A DNA stretch of 64,000 nt, taken from positions 62,001 to 126,000 of the forward strand of contig NZ_ATWJ01000010.1 of NCBI RefSeq assembly GCF_000421185.1, in the 5' to 3' direction. The position numbers and the translations under genes are program-made. This document shows, piece by piece, positions 34,013 to 43,736 of this stretch. The notes beneath the pieces were generated by a model. The model worked only from the letters and a program-made list of their open reading frames with translations. It made no database searches and had not been told where the DNA came from. The DNA comes from Ornithinimicrobium pekingense DSM 21552. GTDB lineage: Bacteria; Actinomycetota; Actinomycetes; Actinomycetales; Dermatophilaceae. Every line of letters starts with the position of its first letter. The first letter of the stretch is position 1.

Positions 34013-35103
34013 GCGGGCCCAGTCTGCTCTGCCGCGAGGCGCGACTCAAAGAGGCCGCGCAGCGCGTCGTCGCCGCGCAGCAACGAGAGCGCGTAGTCGG
34101 CGTGCCCCGGCGTGTAGCCGTTGCCCACCAGCATGGTGACGTCGGCGGCCAGGCCCTCGGCCCCGAGCGCGGCGGCGGCGAAGCTGGTCGCCATGGAGAA
34201 GTAGATGACGGTGCCGCCCTGCGCGGTGACCATGATCGCCGGCTGCTCGCAGCCGGGGACGTCCACGCACACGACCGTCACGTCGACCGGTCCCCCGGCC
34301 TGCCGGACAGCGGCCTCCAGGCCCAGCGGCGAGCGCGCGTCCGCGACGGCGACCTCCTCGGCCAGGCCGGTCCCGCGCAGCAGCTCCGCCTCGCGCGCGT
34401 CCGGCACGACCGCCACCCGACGTCCGGCCCCGGCGTCGCGGGCCGCCGCGAGCGACAGCGACCCCGACTTGCCCGCGGCACCCAGGACGGCGACGGAGGG
34501 CACGTGCCCTCGCGCCACATACCCCTGGACCACGCGCTGCGCGAGCGCGGGCGCGCCGCACACGTCCATGACCATGAGGGCGAGCTCGGGGTCGAGGTCG
34601 TCGGGCAGGACCGCGGCGATCGAGCGGCCGAAGAGGATGGCGTGCCCCGACGCCGGCACCCGCTCGGACATCCCGTCCCACGAGGCCAGGCCGTCGGTGA
34701 TGGCCAGCGGGGTCAGCGACAGCGAGACGAGGGTGGCGACCCGGTCGCCCACCTGCAGGCCCAGCGGGCTCTCCGGGCCGACCTGCGCCACCGTGCCGAT
34801 GAGCATGCCGCCTGAGCCGGTGACGGGGTTCTGCATCTTGCCGCGCACGGCGACGATGTCGAGCACCTCCTGGCGCACCGCGCCCCCGTCGACGCCGTCC
34901 GCGCCCGTGTGCTTCTCGCGCAGCTGGCGGTAGGAGGCGGCGTCGAGGTTGAGCACCTCGACGTCGATGCGCACCTCGTCCGGGGCGGTCTCGGGCGAGG
35001 GGTCGAGCACGCGCGCGGCCTGCGGCAGCGTCACCCGCTCCCCCGTGGGGTCGAGCACGCGGTGCACCCCGAACGGGGAGTGCGTCACGGCGCGGACCGT
35101 CAT
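34009..35103 (-). CDS. kdd: L-erythro-3,5-diaminohexanoate dehydrogenase
   Basis: 364-residue NAD-dependent dehydrogenase that oxidises L-erythro-3,5-diaminohexanoate to 3-keto-5-aminohexanoate. THSPFGVHRVLDPTGERVT is the Kdd N terminus. VAVLGAAGKSGSLSLAAARD is the Rossmann loop, and the C-terminal part runs through GGTVIYFSMATSFAAAALGAEG. ATG 35103 has a perfect AGGAGG 7 bases upstream, overruling a longer frame to 35187. First gene of kdd-amidohydrolase-kamD-kamE-kal, divergent from kamA. Confidence 0.92.
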   Translation of the reverse strand: MTVRAVTHSPFGVHRVLDPTGERVTLPQAARVLDPSPETAPDEVRIDVEVLNLDAASYRQLREKHTGADGVDGGAVRQEVLDIVAVRGKMQNPVTGSGGMLIGTVAQVGPESPLGLQVGDRVATLVSLSLTPLAITDGLASWDGMSERVPASGHAILFGRSIAAVLPDDLDPELALMVMDVCGAPALAQRVVQGYVARGHVPSVAVLGAAGKSGSLSLAAARDAGAGRRVAVVPDAREAELLRGTGLAEEVAVADARSPLGLEAAVRQAGGPVDVTVVCVDVPGCEQPAIMVTAQGGTVIYFSMATSFAAAALGAEGLAADVTMLVGNGYTPGHADYALSLLRGDDALRGLFESRLAAEQTGPA

Positions 35104-35185
35104 ATTTCCTCCTGAACGATCTTTTTTCGGGACATCTTGCGGTGAGACTTCACTTTGACAGGATGATGTCCGTATCCTGCCACGC
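35104..35185. promoter_or_regulatory. Divergent kdd/kamA control region
   Basis: 82 bp. GGACATC (35130-35136) and GATGTCC (35165-35171) form a 7-bp inverted repeat 28 bases apart, enclosing GTGA-N4-TCAC (35142-35153). TTGACA at 35155-35160 could be a -35 box for kamA, whose ATG has no ribosome binding site and is probably leaderless. The kdd side has AGGAGG. The nested repeats look like an operator shared by both transcripts. Confidence 0.5.
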
Positions 35186-36646
35186 ATGAGTGTCGAGATC
35201 GAGCAGCCCTACCTCTACGCGCGCCGGGAGCTCGTCGAGCCCGACTGGACCCGTTTCCCCGGGTGGCGGGAGATCACCGCCGAGCAGTGGGCCGACGTGC
35301 AGTGGCAGCGGGTCAGCTGCGTCAAGAACATCCGCCAGCTGCGCACCGTCATGGGCGACCTCCTCACCGAGGAGTTCTACGCCGACCTCGAGCGCGACCA
35401 GGCCGAGCGCGCGACCATGTCGATGCTCGTCCCGCCGCAGATGCTCAACACCATGGTCAGCGAGGTGACCTGGGCCGACGGGCGCATGCCCGCCGCCGGC
35501 GAGGAGTTCACCCGCGCCTTCTACGCCGACCCGGTGCGCCACTACATGCTGCCGGTCTTCTCCGACCGGCGCACCGACTGGGCCTCCCACCCCTACGCCA
35601 CGCGCGACTCGCTGCACGAGCACGACATGTGGGTGGCCGAGGGCCTCACCCACCGCTACCCGACCAAGGTGCTCGCCGAGATGCTCCCGACGTGCCCGCA
35701 GTACTGCGGCCACTGCACCCGCATGGATCTCGTCGGCAACTCCACCCCCCAGGTCACCAAGCTCAAGCTGGCGGGCAAGCCGGTCGACCGGCACACGGCG
35801 ATGCTCGACTACCTGCGCGCCACCCCCGGCGTGCGTGACGTCGTCGTCTCCGGCGGCGACGTGGCCAACATGCCGTGGAAGAACCTCGAGGCCTGGCTCG
35901 ACCAGCTGCTCGACATCGAGTCGATCCGCGACGTCCGCCTCGCGACCAAGGCCCTCATGGGTATGCCGCAGCACTGGCTCGCCCCGGATGTCGTGGAGGG
36001 CGTGGCGCGGGTCGCGCAGAAGGCCCGCGCCCGGGGTGTCGGCCTGGCCATCCACACCCACGTCAACTCGGCCCAGTCGGTGACCCCGCTGGTCGCCCAG
36101 GCCTCCCGCACCATGCTCGACGCCGGCATCCGGGACGTGCGCAACCAGGGCGTGCTCATGCGCGGTGTCAACGACACCGTCCCGCAGCTGCTCGACCTGT
36201 GCTTCGCCCTGGCCGACGACGCGATGATCACGCCCTACTACTTCTACATGTGCGACATGATCCCCTTCAGCGAGCACTGGCGCGTCTCGCTCTCGCACGC
36301 CCAGCACCTGCAGCACTCGCTGCTGGGCTACCTGCCCGGCTTCTCCACGCCGCGCATCGTCTGCGACGTGCCGTTCGTGGGCAAGCGCTGGGTGCACCAG
36401 GTCGACACCTACGACACCGAGCGCGGCATCTCCTACTGGCGCAAGAACTACCGCACCTCGATCGAGGGCGAGGACGTCGACGTCACCAGCGCCGAGTACG
36501 TCTACTACGACCCGATCGACACCCTGCCTGCCAGCGGCCAGGAGTGGTGGCGCCAGCACACCGCCGAGCACCACGACGGTGCCGAGCAGGCCGCCTACGA
36601 GCACGCGCGCGCCTCCCGCCAGGCGTCGGTCGACCAGCTCGGCTGA
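35186..36646 (+). CDS. kamA: Lysine 2,3-aminomutase family radical SAM enzyme
   Basis: 486-residue radical SAM/PLP aminomutase expected to convert L-lysine to L-beta-lysine. The 4Fe-4S motif CPQYCGHC gives Cys170, Cys174 and Cys177 (CxxxCxxC). The PLP lysine is most likely Lys400 in VPFVGKRW. Classical KamA has a PGGGGK motif there, so this is a divergent branch. Its position divergent from kdd-kamDE-kal supports the lysine substrate. The usual C-terminal zinc cysteines were not identified. Start ATG 35186, no leader. Confidence 0.87.
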   Translation: MSVEIEQPYLYARRELVEPDWTRFPGWREITAEQWADVQWQRVSCVKNIRQLRTVMGDLLTEEFYADLERDQAERATMSMLVPPQMLNTMVSEVTWADGRMPAAGEEFTRAFYADPVRHYMLPVFSDRRTDWASHPYATRDSLHEHDMWVAEGLTHRYPTKVLAEMLPTCPQYCGHCTRMDLVGNSTPQVTKLKLAGKPVDRHTAMLDYLRATPGVRDVVVSGGDVANMPWKNLEAWLDQLLDIESIRDVRLATKALMGMPQHWLAPDVVEGVARVAQKARARGVGLAIHTHVNSAQSVTPLVAQASRTMLDAGIRDVRNQGVLMRGVNDTVPQLLDLCFALADDAMITPYYFYMCDMIPFSEHWRVSLSHAQHLQHSLLGYLPGFSTPRIVCDVPFVGKRWVHQVDTYDTERGISYWRKNYRTSIEGEDVDVTSAEYVYYDPIDTLPASGQEWWRQHTAEHHDGAEQAAYEHARASRQASVDQLG

Positions 36647-36732
36647 CGGCATACCCCAGCCGGCCCGCGACCCCACCGACCGGTGCGGGTCGCGGGCCAC
36701 GATCGTCCCGGCGTCTCGTCGGTGCTCGCGTG

Positions 36733-36738
36733 TAGATT
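36733..36738 (+). promoter_or_regulatory. -10 box of leaderless promoter (TAGATT)
   Basis: TAGATT ends 8 bases before GTG 36747 of the UvrA-like gene. No ribosome binding site follows. Confidence 0.5.
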
Positions 36739-36746
36739 CACGGGGC

Positions 36747-39110
<2,364 letters not shown>

Positions 39111-39247
39111 CACGACCTGCCGGACCTGGCCGTCCTCGCGGCCCCGTCTCGACGACCGTGAAGCGCCGGCGCCGTCGAGGAGGTGCTGAGGACGGTCGCC
39201 CGCCTCGGCTTGCTGCACGTGCCCAGCAGCGCCCGTGGCGCGCCTCG

Positions 39248-39739
39248 CTAGGTGCGTGCGATGGCGGCGGTTCTTCCCCGCACCACGTCGAGCAGGTCAT
39301 CGGGGCTCACCTCGAGGTCGAACCCCCTCTTGCCCCCGCTCACCAGGATCGTCCCGTGCTCCAGCGCCGACTCGTCGAGCACCGTGGGAAGCGTTCTCTT
39401 CTGCCCGACCGGGCTGATCCCGCCGACGACGTATCCCGTGACCCGCTCGGCGACGGACGGCTCGGCCATCGTCGCCTTCTTGGCTCCCAGCGCCGCAGCG
39501 ATGGCCTTGAGGTCGAGGAGCCGGTCCACCGGGACGATCCCGACGCCCAGACCCTTGTCGGTCTCCACCAGCAGGGTCTTGAAGACCTGCGCGGGAGGCA
39601 CCCCGAGCGCCTCGGCTGCCTCTAGCCCGTAGCTCGTCGCCGAGGGGTCGTGCTCGTAGGGGCGCACCTCGTAGCGCACGCCCGCCCGGTCCAGCGACAC
39701 GGTGGCGGGGGTGCCACCCGTCGTCCTCTTCCTGCCCAC
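39248..39739 (-). CDS. ybaK: Cys-tRNA(Pro)/Cys-tRNA deacylase YbaK family
   Basis: 163-residue trans-editing enzyme that hydrolyses mischarged Cys-tRNA(Pro). YEHDPSATSYGLEAAEALGVPPAQ leads to VFKTLLVETD with the catalytic lysine. GAKKATMAEP, GYVVGGISPVGQKRTLPTV and ILVSGGKRGFDLEVSPDDLL are family blocks. Full length. GTG 39739 has TACCCT 6 bases upstream on the minus strand. The ~135-bp gap between it and the UvrA-like gene shows no feature I can name. Confidence 0.92.
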   Translation of the reverse strand: MGRKRTTGGTPATVSLDRAGVRYEVRPYEHDPSATSYGLEAAEALGVPPAQVFKTLLVETDKGLGVGIVPVDRLLDLKAIAAALGAKKATMAEPSVAERVTGYVVGGISPVGQKRTLPTVLDESALEHGTILVSGGKRGFDLEVSPDDLLDVVRGRTAAIART

Positions 39740-39745
39740 GAGGAG

Positions 39746-39751
39746 AGGGTA
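39746..39751 (-). promoter_or_regulatory. -10 box of leaderless promoter for ybaK (TACCCT)
   Basis: On the minus strand TACCCT ends 6 bases before GTG 39739. Confidence 0.55.
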
Positions 39752-39776
39752 TGGGTCGGCAGGCCGAAATGTGGGA

Positions 39777-39816
39777 CCGGGTGAGGCAGGGTGGAGCCGG
39801 GTCAGGCAGGAGTGGG
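39777..39816. repeat. Imperfect 2 x 20-bp tandem direct repeat
   Basis: Unit 1 (39777-39796) begins CCGGGTGAGGCAGG and unit 2 (39797-39816) begins CCGGGTCAGGCAGG. It lies just after the 3' end of the Lrp gene and before the ybaK promoter. Confidence 0.5.
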
Positions 39817-39824
39817 GCTGACGG

Positions 39825-40286
39825 TCACAGTGCGTAGTCGTCCGTCGGCAGGGACCCGAGCCGGTCCTCCCACGGGGTGGACAGCACGATCGTGGTGATG
39901 GTGGAGCAGGAGCCCTGCTGCCGGATCCGGGCGAGCAGCTCCTCGAGGTCCTGCGGGCGACCGACCCGGATGAGCAGCACGTAGTACTCGTCGCCGGCCA
40001 CCGACCAGCACGCCACGATCTCCTCGATGTCCGCGAGCCGCTCGGGGATGTCGTCCGGTGCCGACGGGTCGAACGGCGTGACCGACATCAGGGCGGTCAT
40101 GGGCAGGCCCACGGCCGGGTAGTCGATGACGGCACGGTAGCCCTTGATGATTCCCCGCTCCTCCAGCCGCTTGACCCGCTGGTGGACCGCCGAGGTGGAC
40201 AGTCCGACCTGGCGTCCGAGGTCGGCGAACGAGATGCGCCCGTCCTGCGCCAGGGTCTGGACGATGTGGCGGTCGAGGGGCTCCAT
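39825..40286 (-). CDS. Lrp/AsnC family transcriptional regulator
   Basis: 153-residue feast/famine regulator. The N-terminal winged helix-turn-helix is DRHIVQTLAQDGRISFADLG followed by VGLSTSAVHQRVKRLEERGII. The C-terminal RAM domain (residues ~65-150) binds amino acids, with ACWSVAGDEYYVLLIRV as the typical strand pair. Such proteins form octamers and respond to lysine, leucine or other amino acids. It sits 3.6 kb from kamA and is a candidate regulator of that locus. ATG 40286 has TACGCT 6 bases upstream, favouring it over GTG 40292. Confidence 0.9.
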   Translation of the reverse strand: MEPLDRHIVQTLAQDGRISFADLGRQVGLSTSAVHQRVKRLEERGIIKGYRAVIDYPAVGLPMTALMSVTPFDPSAPDDIPERLADIEEIVACWSVAGDEYYVLLIRVGRPQDLEELLARIRQQGSCSTITTIVLSTPWEDRLGSLPTDDYAL

Positions 40287-40292
40287 GGCCAC

Positions 40293-40298
40293 AGCGTA
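40293..40298 (-). promoter_or_regulatory. -10 box of leaderless promoter for the Lrp gene (TACGCT)
   Basis: On the minus strand TACGCT ends 6 bases before ATG 40286. Confidence 0.55.
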
Positions 40299-40327
40299 GT
40301 TGTGCCGGCCTGCCGGATCCGTGCGTG

Positions 40328-41266
40328 TCAGAAGGGTGGGGGCTCGTCGGGGTCGCGGTGGGTCCAGGGGGTGTCAGGCACCGTGTCGGCCTCGGGTGAA
40401 GCGGCGTCGGTCGGGATGCCGAGGATCTCGGCGACGGTGGGGCGGTCGGGAGGTGGGCCGTGGCGGCGAATGCCGTGGGGGTTGGTGTGCGAGACCCAGA
40501 CCCATCCGCCGAGGGATGGGTCGTGGTCGGTGGCGCCAAGGGCGTCGTCGGGGGCGGCCAGGGTGGAATGCGGGTCGCGGTGGGTCAGCGCGGCGTAGAG
40601 GGCCTGGCCGGCCAGGTCGAGGCGCTCGGCGTGGTCGTCCCGCTGGGAGGGATGCACCTGACGCTGGTCGGGGTCCAGAGGTGCGCGGGCGTCGAGGTAC
40701 TGGCGGTAGTCGTGGGCGCGGGTGGTCTCGGACTGGCCGAGCAGGGTGGTCCACGCGACGTCCCGGTTGGCAGCCATCACAGTGCGCCACCAGCCCTTGG
40801 TCTTGAAGCCGTGGACGCGGCGGTCCTTGCAGTTGAGGTTGCTCTCGCTGGTCGGACCGCCTGCGGCGAAGGGGTGCTCGTGGTCCAGGTCGCAGCGGGC
40901 CGCGGGGATGCGGCTGCCGGGGGCGCGGGAGGTCACGTCGGCGGCACGGACCTGGCGACGCATGTCGGCATCGGGACGGTAGGAGGCGATGCTCCGCTCG
41001 ATCAGCCGTCCGTCGGCGGGGTCGGTCAGCAGCCGGACCAGCGTCGTGCCCGGCGCCATGGCCAGCACCCGAGCGTGCTCCGGAGTGATGAACCCCTCTC
41101 CGGGAACCCCCAGGACCTGTCCGACCGCGCCCCGCCGCCCCCGTCGGTCACGCGGTGGATCGGTGTCTCGGGGTGGGCCGGTGCTTCCCGGTGGACACAC
41201 GTCCGACATGCCTCGGCTCCTGCCACCGCGTGTCGCACATGTGTGCGACAGGAGGCGTCCTTCCAC
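40328..41266 (-). pseudogene. 5'-truncated DUF222/HNH endonuclease remnant
   Basis: The frame encodes up to 312 residues, but only the C-terminal half of a DUF222-HNH (13E12-type) protein is recognisable. It runs from ITPEHARVLAMAPGTTLVRLL through RCDLDHEHPFAAGG and RRVHGFKTKGWW (the HNH core) to a charged tail. The N-terminal DUF222 domain (~200 residues) is absent and replaced by a low-complexity Arg/Gly/Pro stretch. The zinc cysteines usually found before the HNH (C-x4-C) are serines here (TSRAPGS). A non-functional remnant is the best reading. Confidence 0.65.
41231..41250. repeat. 20-bp near-perfect palindrome
   Basis: TGTCGCACA-TG-TGTGCGACA: two 9-bp arms around a 2-base centre, at the 5' edge of the HNH remnant. 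The half-site TGTGCGACA recurs at 54654-54662. It could be an operator or a small terminator. Confidence 0.5.
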
Positions 41267-41284
41267 AGGAGTCCTCAGAGCGGG

Positions 41285-41680
41285 TCAGGCCCGCGCCCGC
41301 TCCCCCGCCCTGGACCGGCCCGACCTGTCCTGCCGCAGGGACACCGCATACCCGGCCAGCGTGAGCAGCAGCCCCGGCAGGAACCACAGCGGCAGGGGTG
41401 CAGGGGCCACCCAGACGGCATACCCCATGAGCACGAGCGCGACGGCGCCGGCGATCCGCCAGCGTCCGGCGCACAGCGCGACGGCGAGCGCGGCCATGAC
41501 GATCACGGTCGGCAGGGCCAGGCGCAGCACTGCGGTGACGTCGGGGTCCGGCGGGCGGTCGAGGGGGTTCTCCTCCAGGGCGCTGTCCCAGAGCGGGCCG
41601 AAGAGGAGGGCCGCCGCGGCCGCGAACGTGACGAGCGCGCCGATCCACGCCATCCGTTCCCCGGGTCGCTCACGCAGCAC
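41285..41680 (-). CDS. Small four-helix membrane protein of unknown function
   Basis: 131-residue protein with four hydrophobic segments: WIGALVTFAAAAALLFGPLW, LRLALPTVIVMAALAVALC, IAGAVALVLMGYAVWVA and LWFLPGLLLTLAGYAVSL. The C terminus is basic. No family is recognised. GTG 41680 has TAGCGT 6 bases upstream. Only 34 bp separate it from the divergent exonuclease gene, and each has its own -10 box within that gap. Confidence 0.7.
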   Translation of the reverse strand: MLRERPGERMAWIGALVTFAAAAALLFGPLWDSALEENPLDRPPDPDVTAVLRLALPTVIVMAALAVALCAGRWRIAGAVALVLMGYAVWVAPAPLPLWFLPGLLLTLAGYAVSLRQDRSGRSRAGERARA

Positions 41681-41686
41681 GGCGTC

Positions 41687-41692
41687 ACGCTA
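41687..41692 (-). promoter_or_regulatory. -10 box of leaderless promoter (TAGCGT)
   Basis: On the minus strand TAGCGT ends 6 bases before GTG 41680. Confidence 0.55.
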
Positions 41693-41700
41693 GCAGGGCC

Positions 41701-41706
41701 TAGCCT
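41701..41706 (+). promoter_or_regulatory. -10 box of leaderless promoter (TAGCCT)
   Basis: TAGCCT ends 8 bases before ATG 41715. Confidence 0.5.
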
Positions 41707-41714
41707 AGGGCCTC

Positions 41715-42671
41715 ATGAGCGCACCCGCGGACCCCGGCACCACCCAACGCCTCCTCCTGCTCGACAGCGCGTCGCTGTACTTCCGGGCCTACTTCGGCAT
41801 GAAGGACCTGCGCGAGGCGCCGGACGGGACCCCCACGAACGCCGTGCGCGGCCTGCTCGACATGATCGGCACCCTGGTCACGCGCTTCTCCCCCACCCAT
41901 CTGGTGGCGTGCTGGGACAACGACTGGCGACCTGACTTCCGCGTGCAGGCGATCCCGACGTACAAGGCCCACCGCCTCGTGCCCGGCACGCAGGACAAGG
42001 AGGAGGCACCGCCCGAGCTCGAGGCCCAGGTGCCGATCATCCGTACCGCGCTCGAGTCGTTCGGGATCCCGGTGGTCGGCTCGGACGGCTACGAGGCCGA
42101 CGACGTCATCGGCACGCTCACCCACCGGCACCGCGGACGCGGCCCGGTGGCCGTCGTCACCGGGGACCGCGACCTCTTCCAGCTCGTCGACGACGAGGCG
42201 GACGTGACCGTCGTCTACACCGCGCGGGGCGGGGTCCGCGACGCGGAGGTCGTGCGGGAGGCGGACCTGAAGGAGCGCTACGGCGTCGCCGGGGGTATGG
42301 CGTACGCGGACATGTCGATGCTGCGTGGCGACACCAGCGACGGGCTGCCCGGCGTCAAGGGCATCGGGGAGAAGACCGCGGCCCAGCTGATCGCGCAGTA
42401 CGGCTCCCTGGCCGGGCTGCGCGAGGCCCTCGCGGCCGGCGACCCCGGAATCAAGGGCGCACGCCGGACCAACCTCGAGGCGGCCTCCGACTACCTCGAC
42501 GTCGCGCCCCGGGTGGTCCTCGTCGCCCAGGACGCGCCGGTGCCGGACATCCCGCTCACGGTCCCGCGCGAGCTGGCCGACCCCGAGACCCTCCAGCAGC
42601 TGGTCGAGACCTACGACCTGGGCAACCCGGTCGGTCGGCTGATGAAGGCGCTCGACCTGCGCCCCGCATGA
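41715..42671 (+). CDS. Stand-alone 5'-3' exonuclease (PolA N-domain family)
   Basis: 318-residue FEN-like nuclease homologous to the 5'-3' exonuclease domain of DNA polymerase I; actinobacteria carry such a stand-alone copy near helY. Metal-binding acidic motifs: LLLLDSASLYFRAYF, DGYEADDVIGTL, VTGDRDLFQLV and LRGDTSDGLPGVKGIGEKTA, the last being the helix-hairpin-helix clamp. It would process flaps and RNA primers. Overlaps the next gene by ATGA. Confidence 0.9.
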   Translation: MSAPADPGTTQRLLLLDSASLYFRAYFGMKDLREAPDGTPTNAVRGLLDMIGTLVTRFSPTHLVACWDNDWRPDFRVQAIPTYKAHRLVPGTQDKEEAPPELEAQVPIIRTALESFGIPVVGSDGYEADDVIGTLTHRHRGRGPVAVVTGDRDLFQLVDDEADVTVVYTARGGVRDAEVVREADLKERYGVAGGMAYADMSMLRGDTSDGLPGVKGIGEKTAAQLIAQYGSLAGLREALAAGDPGIKGARRTNLEAASDYLDVAPRVVLVAQDAPVPDIPLTVPRELADPETLQQLVETYDLGNPVGRLMKALDLRPA

Positions 42672-43189
42672 CGGCCGCGGACGCCGACCGCACCGCCCGT
42701 CTGGGCCTGGGCGCGCTGGTGCTGTGCACGGCCGTCTTCCTCGGGGTATGGGGCTGGGCCTGGGCGGCCCTCCCTCCGGACGGCGTCGTCCACCACATCG
42801 GCCTCGACGGGCCCGACCGCACCGGGACCCGCGGTGGCATCCTGTGGCCGTTGCTGCTCCTGGGCCCCCCGCTGATGCTCGGGATCCGCTGGCTGATCGC
42901 GGTGGTGGTCCGCACCGGTGACGGCACCGGCCTCAACTACCCGCACAAGGCGTACTGGCTCGCCCCCGAGCGCCGGGACGCGTTCCGGCGCAGGGTCGTG
43001 GGCGAGCTCGACCTGGTCTGGGGTGCCACGCTCCTGCTGCTCGCGGGCGGGCTGGTGGAGGTCGTCCGGGTCACCGAGGACCGGGACGCGCCCTCGGTCA
43101 TGTTCCCCACGCTCGGGGTCTATCTCGCCTTCGTCGGATGGTGGATGTGGTGGATCGTCAGCCGCTCCCGCCCGCCGCGGCGTCCTTGA
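42668..43189 (+). CDS. Membrane protein of unknown function (DUF1648-like layout)
   Basis: 173-residue protein with four hydrophobic segments (residues ~11-33, 60-82, 115-135, 145-165). The short soluble loop PPDGVVHHIGLDGPDRTGTR resembles DUF1648 domains, and NYPHKAYWLAPERRDAFRRR lies between helices 2 and 3. Function is unknown. Translation is coupled to the exonuclease gene through an ATGA overlap. The C terminus is basic. Confidence 0.72.
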   Translation: MTAADADRTARLGLGALVLCTAVFLGVWGWAWAALPPDGVVHHIGLDGPDRTGTRGGILWPLLLLGPPLMLGIRWLIAVVVRTGDGTGLNYPHKAYWLAPERRDAFRRRVVGELDLVWGATLLLLAGGLVEVVRVTEDRDAPSVMFPTLGVYLAFVGWWMWWIVSRSRPPRRP

Positions 43190-43198
43190 CGCTCCCGG

Positions 43199-43735
43199 TC
43201 AGCGCCGCTGCGGCTCGTTCGGCGGCCACTCGCCGTCGTCGGAGCCGTCGTCGTAGGAGTAGAGCAGCTCCTGCAGCCGCAGGTGGGCCTCCTCGACCCG
43301 GGGCACGTCGTGCAGCACCATCCCGGCCTTCTCCGTCGCGTCGGAGACCACGAGCGTGCCGCAGCCCAGCACGCGGTCCAGCACCCCCTTCTCCAGGGCG
43401 ATGTCGTTGATGCGGTGCAGCGGGATGTCGCGGCCGTGCCTGGTCAGGATCCCGTGCCGGTGGCTGATCCGCCGGGTGGTGATGGTGAAGCGTTCGCTGC
43501 GCCAGCGGAGCACCGGCAGCCCCACCAGCCAGGCGGCGAGGCCGAGCGCGAGGGCGCCGGCGGCCCACATCGTCGGCGAGTAGGCGTCGGTGCCGCGCAG
43601 GAGCCACCACAGCAGGACGAGCGCCACCACGAGCAGCAGCGCCCACAGGCCGGCCACGAGGAGCACCTTGGGGTGCGTGCGCAGGCGCAGGACCACCTGC
43701 TCGCCCTCGGTCAGGTGGTCCTCCCGCGGCGCCAT
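43199..43735 (-). CDS. PH domain-containing membrane protein (YdbS-like bPH2)
   Basis: 178-residue protein with two N-terminal helices (VLLVAGLWALLLVVALVLLW and MWAAGALALGLAAWLVGL), then a bacterial PH domain in RSERFTITTRRISHRHGIL and DIPLHRINDIALEKGVLDRV. Role unknown; such proteins associate with membranes. The start ATG 43735 lies one base after the thiolase stop, so it is coupled to that gene. The acidic C-terminal end is unstructured. Confidence 0.83.
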   Translation of the reverse strand: MAPREDHLTEGEQVVLRLRTHPKVLLVAGLWALLLVVALVLLWWLLRGTDAYSPTMWAAGALALGLAAWLVGLPVLRWRSERFTITTRRISHRHGILTRHGRDIPLHRINDIALEKGVLDRVLGCGTLVVSDATEKAGMVLHDVPRVEEAHLRLQELLYSYDDGSDDGEWPPNEPQRR

Positions 43736-43736
43736 C

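Noticed and set aside
31088-34096. A 1002-residue open frame on the + strand across kamD, the amidohydrolase and kdd
   Set aside because: It is the antisense of three well-supported genes, with Arg/Gly/Val-rich translation and no recognisable motif; high GC creates such frames.
35104-35185. Cobalamin riboswitch before the B12-dependent kam genes
   Set aside because: The gap is only 82 bp and lacks a B12-box; too short for the element.
36579-36746. Upstream ATG 36579 start for the UvrA-like protein
   Set aside because: It lies inside kamA and adds a non-conserved Pro/Arg-rich segment; GTG 36747 with TAGATT upstream fits the family.
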